Positions 42,886 to 51,178 of a DNA stretch of 64,000 nucleotides are shown in pieces. How positions within the stretch are numbered: the stretch's first letter is position 1; the number at the start of each line of letters is the position of its first letter. Below the pieces are notes generated by a model. The model had not been told where the DNA came from, ran no database searches, and was given only the letters and a program-made list of their open reading frames with translations. Position numbers and translations under genes: made by a program. Location of the stretch: NCBI GenBank assembly GCA_942636505.2, contig CALOGB020000009.1, forward strand, positions 310,001-374,000. Reading direction: 5' to 3'. This stretch comes from an uncultured bacterium. GTDB taxonomy: Bacteria > Pseudomonadota > Alphaproteobacteria > Sphingomonadales > Sphingomonadaceae.

Positions 42886-43512
42886 TCAGGCGTCCGCCGG
42901 CAAGCCCGCTTCGAACCGTGCGGCGATCCAGTCCGCCGCTTCGCGCCAGTCGTCGATCCGCGCGTGGGCCTCGGGCGCCTTCGGGACGCTCACCGCCAGC
43001 GTCGGCTCGGAGACCATGTGCAGCCGGTGCACCCCCGGCGCGTGCTTGGCGACCGACTCGTGATGCACCGCGAGATCGTCCACGAACACCGTCACCGGCG
43101 AGCCGTATTCCTCGACCAGCCGCGACACCGGCGTACCCTTGCCGCCCTGGTTGCACTCGACCCGGTGCTCGATGCCGAACTTCGCCAGCTGCTCGATCCG
43201 CGGCTGGCGGCATTCGTCCTGGAGGTTGGTCAGGATGACGATGTCCGCCACCTGCGCCAGCCGCTCCAGCGCCTCGACCGCGTGCGGCACCAGCGTCTGG
43301 CGGTGCATCTCGCCGGGGAAGAACTCGCCGAGCATCGCCCACATGTCCTCGCGCGAGGGCGGCGGGCCGCCATCGCGGCGCGTCATCGCAGTCGAGAAAT
43401 CGCCGTGCTGGATCGCGAAGTCGATATCGTGACGCTCGTCGAGCCAGACACCGAAATGCTTGACCATGTGCAGCAGCACTTCGTCGCAATCGCTGATCAG
43501 CAGCGGCCTCAT
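42886..43512 (-). CDS. HAD family hydrolase
   Basis: 208 aa. HAD motif I at the very N-terminus, LLISDCDEVLLHMVKHF (D-x-D); motif II ILTNLQDE; a Lys in QGGKGTPVSRL; and the final acidic motif VFVDDLAVHHES. It probably acts on a small phosphorylated substrate, but this cannot be named. Its ATG overlaps the stop of the DUF3572 gene by 4 bases, implying co-translation. Confidence 0.85.
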   Translation of the reverse strand: MRPLLISDCDEVLLHMVKHFGVWLDERHDIDFAIQHGDFSTAMTRRDGGPPPSREDMWAMLGEFFPGEMHRQTLVPHAVEALERLAQVADIVILTNLQDECRQPRIEQLAKFGIEHRVECNQGGKGTPVSRLVEEYGSPVTVFVDDLAVHHESVAKHAPGVHRLHMVSEPTLAVSVPKAPEAHARIDDWREAADWIAARFEAGLPADA

Positions 43513-43778
43513 GCTTCGAGCTCCATACGGGCGCGGACGAGTGCCTCGGGTTTCACGTCGAGCGATTCGGCGCAAGCGATCAGGTCCGGCTCGTGGTTTT
43601 CGAGGAAACCGAGCGCCGCGGACAGCACCGTCGGGTCGCTCGCCCGAGCGCGGAGGTCATGCGGCTCAAGGCCGGTCACCGACAGCAATCGCATAGCGCG
43701 ATCGGGCTCGACCAGCGTCCATACCAGCGCGCGCAGGGCGAGCGCTTCGGCGTCTTCGTTTGAATCGCGGTCGCGCAT
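43509..43778 (-). CDS. DUF3572 family protein
   Basis: 89 aa small acidic protein, common in alphaproteobacteria: EALALRALVWTLVEPDRAMRLLSVTGLEPHDLRARASDPTVLSAALGFL matches the DUF3572 pattern. No catalytic motif. It diverges from divK by a 36-base gap and overlaps the HAD gene by 4 bases. The DUF3572-divK neighbourhood is, to my knowledge, common in this class. Confidence 0.85.
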   Translation of the reverse strand: MRDRDSNEDAEALALRALVWTLVEPDRAMRLLSVTGLEPHDLRARASDPTVLSAALGFLENHEPDLIACAESLDVKPEALVRARMELEA

Positions 43779-43814
43779 TGCCTATTGTGCCTTCTTTCCG
43801 GATAAGGTGCGGCG

Positions 43815-44177
43815 GTGACAAAGAAGGTGCTCGTTGTCGAGGACAACGAACTCAACCTCAAATTATTCTGCGACCTGCTGCGCGCGCACCAGTTCGCCGT
43901 CGAACCCGTGCGGGACGGTCGCGAAGCCGTTGCGCGCGCTCGGGAATTCGTGCCCGACCTGATCATCATGGACATCCAGATGCCGCACGTCACCGGCTAC
44001 GAGATCATTCTTGAGCTGAAGGCGGACGAGGACTTGCGCGCGATTCCCGTGATGGCGGTGACGGCGTATGCCGGGCGCGAGGACGAGGAGCGGATCCGGG
44101 CGGCCGGGGCGGACTCGTATGTGTCCAAGCCGATCAGCCTGGCGCGGTTCATGGATGCGGTGGGGGCGCTGATCTGA
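43815..44177 (+). CDS. divK: DivK-like single-domain response regulator
   Basis: 120 aa, receiver only. VLVVEDNELNLKLFCDLL, phospho-Asp in DLIIMDIQMPHVTGYE, Thr/Ala in VMAVTAYAGREDEERIRAAGA and Lys in YVSKPISLARFMDAV. This matches DivK, which in Caulobacter controls cell-cycle kinases. GTG 43815 is the start; the receiver begins at once. It could also serve as a phosphate carrier for orphan kinases. Confidence 0.9.
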   Translation: MTKKVLVVEDNELNLKLFCDLLRAHQFAVEPVRDGREAVARAREFVPDLIIMDIQMPHVTGYEIILELKADEDLRAIPVMAVTAYAGREDEERIRAAGADSYVSKPISLARFMDAVGALI

Positions 44178-44256
44178 GGTGGGAGCGAACGGATAGCCAT
44201 CTGCTCCGCCTGCCCGTTGCTTCCACCTGAAATTCGCTGCCTACCCGAACCCCCAC

Positions 44257-44420
44257 CCCCGTTCGTGCTGAGTAGAGACCGAGTAGCTTCGTCAGAAGCG
44301 TATCGAGGGCTCGTATCGAAGCATGGGTTCCGCGCGCCAACCTGTCCTTCGATACGCCATCTCGATACGCCGCCTACGGCGACTACTCGATGGCTACTCA
44401 GGACGAACGGGAGAGGGGGC
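44257..44420. repeat. Complex palindromic repeat, family D
   Basis: In the 359-base gap between divK and rpmG. Outer arms CCCGTTCGTGCTGAGTAG (from 44257) and CTACTCAGGACGAACGG (to about 44410) pair with one or two mismatches; inner arms include GTATCGA-type repeats and GTAGCTT/TACTCGA parts. No ORF in it is convincing. The rest of the gap holds only the rpmG terminator. Confidence 0.7.
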
Positions 44421-44463
44421 AAACGGAAGGGGGAGGGACGAACGGAAGGGAATCACAAACGCC

Positions 44464-44494
44464 AAAAGCCGCGAGGGGCTACCCCGCGGCTTTT
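44464..44494 (-). terminator. Rho-independent terminator of rpmG
   Basis: AAAAGCCGCG and CGCGGCTTTT form a perfect 10-bp stem around an 11-base loop. Read on the minus strand, the stem ends in TTTT, 42 bases after the L33 stop. Confidence 0.85.
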
Positions 44495-44536
44495 CGGATC
44501 TTCGCAATCAGACGGCGGTTCGCACCGCCGACCGGA

Positions 44537-44704
44537 TTACTTGATCTTTGCTTCCTTGAACTCGACATGCTTGCGCACGACGGGATCGTACTTCGAGAAG
44601 GAGAGCTTCTCCGTCTTGGTACGGGGATTCTTCTTGGTGACGTAGAAGAAGCCGGTGTCAGCGGTGCTGAGCAGCTTGATCTTTACGGTGGTCGGCTTGG
44701 CCAT
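44537..44704 (-). CDS. rpmG: 50S ribosomal protein L33
   Basis: 55 aa: [20 protein letters not shown], then [20 protein letters not shown] and a C-terminus ending KEAKIK. This is the cysteine-free L33 form (no CxxC zinc motifs), normal in alphaproteobacteria. A clear intrinsic terminator follows. It is probably transcribed alone. Confidence 0.97.
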   Translation of the reverse strand: MAKPTTVKIKLLSTADTGFFYVTKKNPRTKTEKLSFSKYDPVVRKHVEFKEAKIK

Positions 44705-44896
44705 GAGCCCAATTCCTATGGCTTGAAAATGCGAAAGCGGCGAACTGACGCCGCCGCTCCATCAGGGGCGGCGCATGGCGGACGCAGGGAGCGAAGTCAA
44801 GCTTTACCCCATCGCTGCGCGTCAGGACCGTTCATTTAACCGGCTATTCACTACCGCGAGCGCATCATATCATCAAATAAAGACAGGAGCGGGATC

Positions 44897-45229
44897 GTGG
44901 GGCAGGCGCTGGTTCGAATCGACGACATGATCGCGGTGAAGGCCGATCTCGCGGCGCGAATCGCGGCGATCGACGTCCGAGCGCCCTATTCCCGCCCCTG
45001 TGACATCGCCACCGAGATCGATGCGATCCGTGTGATCGCGCATACCAACGGCCTCAACCCTGCGGTCACGGTCGCGCACTTCGTCGATTCGGCGTTGTCG
45101 CGCGGCGAGCATGGCGCGCTGGTGCATGGCTGGCTTTCGATCCTGCGCGATGCGGTCGGGTGCGAGCGGCAGGACGTCCAGGCGTGCCACGCGTTCGCCG
45201 CGGCGTGTTCGGTGCGCCTTGCGGGATAA
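44897..45229 (+). CDS. Conserved hypothetical protein
   Basis: 110 aa with GTG start at 44897 preceded by CAGGAGCGG. Mostly helical, with VRIDDMIAVKADLAARIAAIDV, a middle DIATEIDAIRVIAHTNGLNPAVTVAHFVDSALSRGEHGALVHGWLSIL and LRDAVGCERQDVQACHAFAAACS. It looks like a conserved small protein of Sphingomonads, but I cannot name a family or function. The next gene starts 3 bases after its stop, so they are probably co-transcribed. Confidence 0.72.
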   Translation: MGQALVRIDDMIAVKADLAARIAAIDVRAPYSRPCDIATEIDAIRVIAHTNGLNPAVTVAHFVDSALSRGEHGALVHGWLSILRDAVGCERQDVQACHAFAAACSVRLAG

Positions 45230-45232
45230 TCC

Positions 45233-45799
45233 ATGGACGCGTTGATGGCGGCGCTCGTCGCGGCCGCGCTGGCGCAAGTCGGCGATCGAACGGCGTGGCT
45301 CGCGGCGATCCTGTCGGACCGGTACGCCAAGCCGGGACTGGTGATCGCGGTGGCGGCGCTGGCGTTGCTCGCGGCAAGCGGCCTGGCGGCGGCGCTCGGC
45401 GCGGTAATCGGGCCGAAGCTTGCTCCCAATGCGCAACAACTGATGCTCGCGCTCGCGCTGCTGTTGCAGGGCGGCGGATCGTTCTTTCCGGCCAAGGCAC
45501 CCGAGCGGCTGGATCGCTGGAAGATCGGCGCGATCGCCACTACCGCGCTCGGCCTGTTCATCCTGGCTTTCGGCGACGGCGTTCAGTTCATCGTCCTGAC
45601 GCTTGCCGCGCGGACGCCCGTCCCGGCCCTCGCAGCGATCGGCGCGACGATCGGCTCGCTGGTGGTGATCGTCCCCGCTGCACTGATGGGTGAGGCCGCA
45701 TGGCTGAAACTGCCTCTCAAGCCGCTGCGCATCGCGATCGGGATCGTATTCCTGATCTTCGGTATCGTCCTGGCGCTTGGCGCACTACGCTTGGTCTAA
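45233..45799 (+). CDS. GDT1/TMEM165-like membrane protein
   Basis: 188 aa with about six helices in two repeats. The family motif ExGD[KR][TS] is changed: repeat 1 reads QVGDRTAWLAAI and repeat 2 reads FGDGVQFIVLTLAAR, so the acidic residue and the second Lys/Arg-Thr are missing. Family members move Mn2+ or Ca2+. With altered ligands, metal transport here is uncertain. Start ATG 45233 is 3 bases after the previous stop. Confidence 0.72.
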   Translation: MDALMAALVAAALAQVGDRTAWLAAILSDRYAKPGLVIAVAALALLAASGLAAALGAVIGPKLAPNAQQLMLALALLLQGGGSFFPAKAPERLDRWKIGAIATTALGLFILAFGDGVQFIVLTLAARTPVPALAAIGATIGSLVVIVPAALMGEAAWLKLPLKPLRIAIGIVFLIFGIVLALGALRLV

Positions 45800-45860
45800 C
45801 GACCGGGAGCAAGTGTGCGTTCGGATCGTTCACGCGACGACTTTCCAACGGGAGCTAAAC

Positions 45861-46358
45861 ATGGCCGAGATCAACCCTGCCCTCGACACGCCGACCGACC
45901 TGCCGAGCAACAGCACCAAATCGGTCGCCGAAGCGCTGAACGCCGCGCTCGCCGATTGCTATGCGCTGTATCTCAAGACCAAGAATTTCCACTGGCACAT
46001 GTCTGGGCCGCATTTCCGCGACTATCACCTGTTGCTCGACGACCAGTCTGCACAGATCATCGGCGTGACCGACGCGATCGCCGAGCGCGTGCGCAAGACC
46101 GGCAACACCACGCTACGCTCGATCGGCGACATCTCGCGGCATCAGACGATCGCCGACAACGACATGGCGTTCGTCGGCCCGACCGAAATGCTCGCCGAAC
46201 TGCGCGAGGACAATCTGAAGCTCGTCGAGCAGTTCCGCATCGTCAAGGACGCCGCCGACGCCGCCAAGGACAACGCCACCAGCGGCATTGTCGATGAATG
46301 GACGGATCACGCCGAGGAGCGTGCGTGGTTCCTGTTCGAGGCTAGCCGCAAAGCCTGA
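45861..46358 (+). CDS. dps: Dps-family DNA-protecting ferritin-like protein
   Basis: 165 aa. The Dps ferroxidase site is KNFHWHMSGPHFRDYHLLLDDQ, with His and Asp ligands. DTLRSIGDIS-type segment (TTLRSIGDISRHQTI), DEWTDHAEERAWFLFEASRK at the end. N-terminal tail of about 18 residues is acidic/polar and not Lys-rich, so DNA binding is uncertain. ATG 45861 follows GGGAG. It stores iron and protects from peroxide. DUF1328, another stress-type gene, follows. Confidence 0.93.
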   Translation: MAEINPALDTPTDLPSNSTKSVAEALNAALADCYALYLKTKNFHWHMSGPHFRDYHLLLDDQSAQIIGVTDAIAERVRKTGNTTLRSIGDISRHQTIADNDMAFVGPTEMLAELREDNLKLVEQFRIVKDAADAAKDNATSGIVDEWTDHAEERAWFLFEASRKA

Positions 46359-46371
46359 TCGTTACAGGCCA

Positions 46372-46397
46372 GGAACAAACCGGTCGTCGCGCCGGTT
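46372..46397 (+). promoter_or_regulatory. Candidate EcfG-type stress promoter
   Basis: GGAAC at 46372-46376, a 16-base spacer, then CGGTT at 46393-46397. It is close to the alphaproteobacterial general stress consensus GGAAC-N16/17-CGTT and lies 30 bases before the DUF1328 start. One base deviates in the -10. Confidence 0.5.
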
Positions 46398-46427
46398 GAG
46401 CGATCCTATCGAAAAAAGGAGTCCGTC

Positions 46428-46613
46428 ATGCTGAAGCTCGCCATCACCTTTCTCGTCATCGGCGCCGTTCTCGCGCTGCTCGGCTTCGGCGGCATCGGCG
46501 GGGCGTTCATCGGCATCGCCAAGATCCTGTTCTTCATCGCGATCGCGCTGTTCGTGATCTTCCTCGTGCTTGGTCTTCTCGCGGGCAAGGGCATCAAGAA
46601 CGCGGTCGACTGA
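46428..46613 (+). CDS. DUF1328 small membrane protein
   Basis: 61 aa, two hydrophobic helices ([38 protein letters not shown]) joined by [11 protein letters not shown]. This is the UPF0391/DUF1328 (YtjA-like) family, often induced by stress. ATG 46428 follows AAAAAAGGAG. A possible EcfG promoter precedes it. Function unknown. Confidence 0.92.
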   Translation: MLKLAITFLVIGAVLALLGFGGIGGAFIGIAKILFFIAIALFVIFLVLGLLAGKGIKNAVD

Positions 46614-46713
46614 CGCGGCGAACTCTACCGCTCGATATCGACCGTCGTCGGACCATCCGGCGGCGGTCGTTTCGCATCTGCATCCCTTCGCACGGCAGGA
46701 GCGTTCTCCCACG

Positions 46714-48306
46714 ATGCATGCTTTTGCCGCCCTGCTCGATTCGCTCACCTACACCCGGTCGCGCAATGCGAAGCTGAAGCTGATCGCGGATTATCTGCGC
46801 GCGACGCCCGACCCGGACCGGGGCTGGGCAATGGCGGCGCTGACCGGCGATCTCGATCTCAAGGGCGTGAAGTCCGCGGTGATCCGGGGGTTGATCGAGG
46901 AGCGCGTCGATCCGGTACTGTTCCGGATGAGCCGCGATTATGTCGGCGATACCGCGGAGACGGTCGCGCTGCTGTGGCCTGAGCCGACGGTTCCGGTCGA
47001 TCCCACCCCGTTGTCGATCACCGACGTCGTCGAGCGGCTGGCGGCGTTGTCGCGGGCCGATGCGCCGGGTGCGCTGGCGGACATGCTCGACCGGTCCGAT
47101 GCGGAGGAGCGGTTCGCGTTGCTCAAGATGGCGACCGGCGCGCTGCGGATCGGCGTGTCCGCGCGGCTGGCAAAGACCGCGCTTGCCGACGCGTTTGGAC
47201 TCGACGTCGATGCGGTCGAGGAGGTCTGGCATGGCCTCGATGCGCCGTATCCGAGCCTGTTCGCCTGGGCGGAGGGGACCGGAGAGCAGCCGACGCCAGC
47301 GGACGTCCCCGTATTTCGGCCGTTCATGCTCGCGCACGGGCTCGAAGACCTCCGCGTCGATCTGGCCGACTATGCCGCCGAGTGGAAATGGGACGGCATC
47401 CGCGTGCAGATCGTCCACGTCGCGGGTGAGACGCGACTCTACAGCCGCACCGGCGACGACGTGACGGGAAGCTTTCCGGAGATCGCCACAGCGTTTCGAA
47501 CGCCAGGCACAGTCGACGGCGAGTTGTTAGTGAAGGGCGAACATCAGGGCGGCACGCTGGAGGATGGCGGCGGGGCGGCGAGCTTCAATGCGTTGCAGCA
47601 GAGGCTTGGACGCAAGACCGTGTCGGCGAAGATGCTGGCGGACTATCCCGCGTTCGTCCGGCTGTATGATCTGCTCATCGACGGCGAGGAAGACCTGCGT
47701 GCGCTGCCGTGGACCGAGCGCCGCGCGCGACTGGAGGCGTTCGTGCCGCTGCTCGATCCGGAGCGGTTCGATCTGAGCGCGGTGATCGAGGCGGACGACT
47801 TCACCGCGCTGGAGGCAATCCGCGCGACCTCGCGCGACGCGGCGATCGAGGGCGTGATGCTGAAGCGCCGCGATTCGCCGTATGTCGGCGGACGGCGCGC
47901 CGGGCTCTGGTACAAGTGGAAGCGTGATCCGCTGACCGCCGACTGCGTGATGATGTACGCGCAGCGCGGCTCGGGGCGGCGGTCGTCTTATTATTCGGAC
48001 TATACCTTCGGCTGCTGGACCGAGGAGGGCGAACTGCTCCCGGTCGGGAAAGCCTATTCGGGGATTACCGACGAAGAGCTCAAAATGCTCGACAGCTTCG
48101 TGCGCAACCACACGCAGAACCGGTTCGGGCCGGTACGCGAGGTCGAGAAGACGCTGGTGCTGGAGATCGCGTTCGATTCGCTGCACGATTCGAAGCGGCA
48201 CAAATCGGGCGTGGCGATGCGCTTCCCCCGGATCGCGCGGATTCGGACGGACAAGCCTGCGGCGGAGGCGGACCGGATCGAGACGCTCAAGCGAATGATC
48301 ACGTAA
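46714..48306 (+). CDS. ATP-dependent DNA ligase, bacterial damage-response type
   Basis: 530 aa. The nucleotidyl-transfer Lys is Lys225 in EWKWDGIRVQ (KxDGxR). Others: RLYSRTGDDVTGSFPE (motif III), VDGELLV (motif Ia/IV), IEGVMLKRRDSPYVGGRRAGLWYKWKRD (motifs IV-V). N-terminal ligase-type domain FAALLDSLTYTRSRNAKL, and a C-terminal OB fold. It matches the ligase family usually found with an MBL exonuclease and a DEXH helicase; here those are 9.4 and 12.2 kb downstream. ATG 46714 is set by family length. Seals nicks during DNA repair. Confidence 0.93.
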   Translation: MHAFAALLDSLTYTRSRNAKLKLIADYLRATPDPDRGWAMAALTGDLDLKGVKSAVIRGLIEERVDPVLFRMSRDYVGDTAETVALLWPEPTVPVDPTPLSITDVVERLAALSRADAPGALADMLDRSDAEERFALLKMATGALRIGVSARLAKTALADAFGLDVDAVEEVWHGLDAPYPSLFAWAEGTGEQPTPADVPVFRPFMLAHGLEDLRVDLADYAAEWKWDGIRVQIVHVAGETRLYSRTGDDVTGSFPEIATAFRTPGTVDGELLVKGEHQGGTLEDGGGAASFNALQQRLGRKTVSAKMLADYPAFVRLYDLLIDGEEDLRALPWTERRARLEAFVPLLDPERFDLSAVIEADDFTALEAIRATSRDAAIEGVMLKRRDSPYVGGRRAGLWYKWKRDPLTADCVMMYAQRGSGRRSSYYSDYTFGCWTEEGELLPVGKAYSGITDEELKMLDSFVRNHTQNRFGPVREVEKTLVLEIAFDSLHDSKRHKSGVAMRFPRIARIRTDKPAAEADRIETLKRMIT

Positions 48307-48377
48307 TCCGCGCGTCATCGAAGCTGGTGGCGGTGCAGGCTATGGCGCCCGATCTTGATACGCGTAAGGATCGTCCG

Positions 48378-49151
48378 GTGAAAAGTTCGAAACATCCTCG
48401 CACGGTAGCGGCACGACGCTGGCGGCGCGGCGCATGGGTGACCGGCATCCTTTCCGCGATCGTGGTGCTGTTCGTCTACCTGGCGGGCTATTTCGACCGC
48501 GATCCGGTGCATGTGTATCCGGCGATCGGCGTCCACGCTTCGGGACCGCCACCGATCGCGGTGGTGAACTTCTCGGGCGACATGGGGCTTCGGTTTCTGC
48601 TTGGCGCATCGACCTCGCGCGGGCTGACCGAGCACGGTATCCCGGTGGTCGGCATCACCACGCCGGCGTTGTTCGCGTATCATCGAACGCGACCGGAGCT
48701 CGATGCGATCGTTGCGGACGGTGTGCGGACCGCGCTGGCGCGGACGGGGGCGAAACGAATCGTGGTGATGGGGCAGTCCTATGGCGCGGATATCGTCCAG
48801 ACCGGGCTGGCCAACCTGCCGACCGACCTGCGTACGCGTGTCGCCGCGATCGTGCTGATCCTGCCGGGCGATACCGTCTTCTACCGCGCGGATCCGTCGG
48901 GGCTGCTCTACGACTACGGTACGCCCGACGACATGGGCGCAACGACCGGCAACCGGCTGACCTGGGCGCCGCTCACCTGCATCTATGGCGTGGAGGAGGT
49001 CGACAGCCTTTGCCCGCTGCTGACGACTGCGAACGTGCGGAAGGTCGGGATGCCGGGGGGGCATAACATCCGTCACGATGCAGATGGGTTGCTGCGGCAT
49101 GTGCTGGCGACGATACGGGCGGTGGCGCCAGGGGTTGGACGGGGGTTCTAG
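48378..49151 (+). CDS. VirJ/AcvB-domain membrane-anchored hydrolase-like protein
   Basis: 257 aa with an N-terminal membrane anchor (GAWVTGILSAIVVLFVYLAGYF) and a periplasmic alpha/beta-hydrolase domain: VVNFSGDMGLRFLLG, GVRTALARTGAKRIVVMGQSYGADIV (GxSxG with Ser nucleophile), PLTCIYGVEEVDSLCPLL, KVGMPGGHNIRHDADGLL (His). Matches the VirJ domain; AcvB in Agrobacterium hydrolyses lysyl-phosphatidylglycerol. GTG 48378 is favoured by AAGGA 7 bases upstream; GTG 48327 would add 17 residues. Confidence 0.8.
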   Translation: MKSSKHPRTVAARRWRRGAWVTGILSAIVVLFVYLAGYFDRDPVHVYPAIGVHASGPPPIAVVNFSGDMGLRFLLGASTSRGLTEHGIPVVGITTPALFAYHRTRPELDAIVADGVRTALARTGAKRIVVMGQSYGADIVQTGLANLPTDLRTRVAAIVLILPGDTVFYRADPSGLLYDYGTPDDMGATTGNRLTWAPLTCIYGVEEVDSLCPLLTTANVRKVGMPGGHNIRHDADGLLRHVLATIRAVAPGVGRGF

Positions 49152-49209
49152 AGGAACTCACCATCTACGAAGCGATCTTCTCCAGAGAGGCGCGCCTGAT
49201 TACGCCTTT

Positions 49210-49290
49210 CGTCGTCCTGACGAAAGTCAGGACCCCGGGTAAAACAGGATAGCTCTAGTGGCTCTGGATCCTGACTTTCGTCAGGATGAC
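49210..49290. repeat. Palindromic intergenic repeat, family E, copy 1
   Basis: CGTCCTGACGAAAGTCAGGA (from about 49213) and TCCTGACTTTCGTCAGGATG (to about 49287) are inverted copies. It follows the VirJ-like gene and precedes a family A copy, within a 287-base gap that has no gene. Confidence 0.8.
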
Positions 49291-49347
49291 GGAACTCTGA
49301 CTGCAACGGTTGAAGACTGCGTTCACGAGACGGCCGACGACCCTCCA

Positions 49348-49402
49348 TGTTCTCCCGCGAAGGCGGGAGTCCAGTCTGGGCTCCCGCCTTCGCGGGAGAA
49401 CA
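49348..49402. repeat. Palindromic intergenic repeat, family A, copy 4
   Basis: TGTTCTCCCGCGAAGGCGGG... (49348-49374) and its inverted copy to 49402 abut with no spacer. The cleanest copy of family A. Confidence 0.85.
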
Positions 49403-49438
49403 AATAGGGGTGCGTTGGCATGGACCCGAACCGCGCAA

Positions 49439-50272
49439 CTATTGCGGCGTGGCGGCGATCTTTATTTCGAAGAGCGTCGGCCAGTATTTGCCCGTTACGA
49501 ACAGCCGATCGGATTTCGCATCCCAGGCGATGCCGTTGAGCACGGCCTCCGGATCGGTTGCGGCTATCTCGGCGACCAGCGGGCGGAGGTCGATCACCGC
49601 GGTCACCTTGCCGGTCGCAGGATCGATGCGGACGAGGAAGCCGGTGTGCCAGACGTTGGCGAGCAGCGCGCCGTGGACATATTCGAGCTCGTTGATGTCG
49701 CGCAACGGGCGACCGTCGATCGTAACCGCGACGCGCTTGCGTTCGGCGAGAGTGAGCGGATCGCGGACGATGATATCGGGGCTGCCGTCGGACTGAAGCA
49801 GCGAGACGCCGTCGCTGGTCAGCCCCCAGCCTTCGCCGGTGTAGCGGTTCTGCCCCTTGGGTTTCAGCGTGCGGACGTCCCAGCGGTGCGCGATGCCGTC
49901 ATGCCAGGTGAGGCTGACCAGCTGGTCCTTCCACAGCGCGAGGCCTTCGCCGAACTGCGCGGGGTCGATTCGCGCCCTGGCGAGGATCTTGCCGTCCTTG
50001 AGCGAGACGCGGCGGACGTCGGATTGCCGCTCCTGCCCCGTGCTCTCGTACAGCGCACCGTCGTGCCAGAGCAGGCCTTCGGTGAACGCAGTGCGGTCAT
50101 GCGGATAGCGCGCGACGATCGTCGCCGAGAACACCGGCACGCGGGTCGGCTCACGCGGACCTGGGACAGCATTCTGCCCGGCATGCGCCGCAGATGACAG
50201 CGAAGACGATGAAACGAGAACGGCCGGTCCCGCCAAAGCGAAACCGGCCGCAATCATTATCCTACCGAACAC
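49439..50272 (-). CDS. Glutaminyl-peptide cyclotransferase, exported
   Basis: 277 aa with a signal peptide ending near AAHA. Beta-propeller type glutaminyl cyclase: TIVARYPHDRTAFTEGLLWHDGALYESTGQERQSDVRRV, EGLALWKDQLVSLTWHDG, YTGEGWGLTSDGVSLLQSDGS, RDINELEYVHGALLANVWHTGFLVRIDPATGKV, VLNGIAWDAKSDRLFVTGKYWPTLFEI. It forms N-terminal pyroglutamate on peptides in the periplasm. GTG 50272 gives a basic n-region (MFGRIM); ATG 50257 is the alternative. Confidence 0.93.
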   Translation of the reverse strand: MFGRIMIAAGFALAGPAVLVSSSSLSSAAHAGQNAVPGPREPTRVPVFSATIVARYPHDRTAFTEGLLWHDGALYESTGQERQSDVRRVSLKDGKILARARIDPAQFGEGLALWKDQLVSLTWHDGIAHRWDVRTLKPKGQNRYTGEGWGLTSDGVSLLQSDGSPDIIVRDPLTLAERKRVAVTIDGRPLRDINELEYVHGALLANVWHTGFLVRIDPATGKVTAVIDLRPLVAEIAATDPEAVLNGIAWDAKSDRLFVTGKYWPTLFEIKIAATPQ

Positions 50273-50305
50273 GGTACGATCAGCGTTCTGAGTCAGTCAG
50301 CTGGA

Positions 50306-51178
50306 TCAGCCGCCTGCGCTCAGGTTCACCGCTGCGTACTTGCCGCGACGATCGACCTCGAGCTCGAACTCGAGCTTGTCGCCCTCGTTCAGCGTCGACA
50401 TGCCGGCGCGCTCGACGGCCGAGATGTGGACGAACGCGTCAGGCTGTCCGTCGTCGCGCTGGATGAAACCGAAGCCCTTCATCGCGTTGAAGAACTTGAC
50501 CGTACCGGTCGCCTTTTCGCCGGTGAGCTGACGCTGTGCGCCACCTGCACCACCGTCACGGTCGCGATCGCCACCACGGGGGGCGCCCGGGCCGGCATCA
50601 CGGTCACGCGGCGGGCCGCGATCGGTAACGGCCATCGGCTCGCCGTCGATCTTCAGGTCGGTTGCTGAGATACGGCCACCGCGGTCGACGAGCGTGAAGC
50701 CGAGCGGCTGACCCTCGGCGAGAGCGACCATGCCGGCCTGCTCGACGGCGCTGATGTGGACGAACACGTCCTCGCCGCCGTCATCGCGAACGACGAAGCC
50801 GAAGCCCTTCTGCGCGTTGAAGAACTTTACGACGCCGGTGCCTTCGCCGACGACCTGGGGAGGCATGCCGCGACCACCGCCGCCGCCGCCGCCACCGCCC
50901 GAGAAGCCGCCGCCACCGCCGCCGCCGCGGTAACCACCGCCGCCGCCGCCGCTGCCGCCACCGAAGCTGCTGCCGCCGCCGTAGCTGCTGCCACCGCCGC
51001 CACCGTAGCTCGAGCCACCGCCGCCGCCATAGCTGCTACCGCCGCCGCCTCCGAACCGATCGCCGCCACCGCCAAAGCTGCTGCCGCCGCCGAACTCGTT
51101 GTCGCCGCCGCCGAAGCTGTCGCGCTTGTCGCGGCCACGCCCGCCACGGTTCCCGCGGCCACCTTTATCGAAACCCAT
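50306..51178 (-). CDS. Double cold-shock-domain protein with glycine-rich N-terminus
   Basis: 290 aa. N-terminal about 105 residues are a low-complexity Gly/Ser/Tyr/Arg tract with GGGGSSYGG-type repeats and GGRGRDKRD. Two cold-shock domains follow: CSD1 (GVVKFFNAQKGFGFV and VFVHISAVEQAG) and CSD2 (GTVKFFNAMKGFGFI and AFVHISAVERAG), separated by an RD/GG-rich linker (DRGPPRDRDAGPGAPRGGDR). Both domains keep RNP1 (KGFGF) and RNP2 (FVHI). Probably an RNA chaperone. The Gly-rich tract resembles RNA-granule proteins. ATG 51178 is the start. Confidence 0.9.
   Translation of the reverse strand: MGFDKGGRGNRGGRGRDKRDSFGGGDNEFGGGSSFGGGGDRFGGGGGSSYGGGGGSSYGGGGGSSYGGGSSFGGGSGGGGGGYRGGGGGGGFSGGGGGGGGGRGMPPQVVGEGTGVVKFFNAQKGFGFVVRDDGGEDVFVHISAVEQAGMVALAEGQPLGFTLVDRGGRISATDLKIDGEPMAVTDRGPPRDRDAGPGAPRGGDRDRDGGAGGAQRQLTGEKATGTVKFFNAMKGFGFIQRDDGQPDAFVHISAVERAGMSTLNEGDKLEFELEVDRRGKYAAVNLSAGG

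Noticed and set aside
44178..44463. Small ORFs in the divK-rpmG gap
   Set aside because: They run through palindromic repeat D, lack ribosome sites and have no family resemblance.
50870..51120. Simple-sequence GCC/GCT tract read as a non-coding repeat
   Set aside because: It is the Gly/Ser-rich coding part of the double cold-shock protein on the minus strand and stays in frame.
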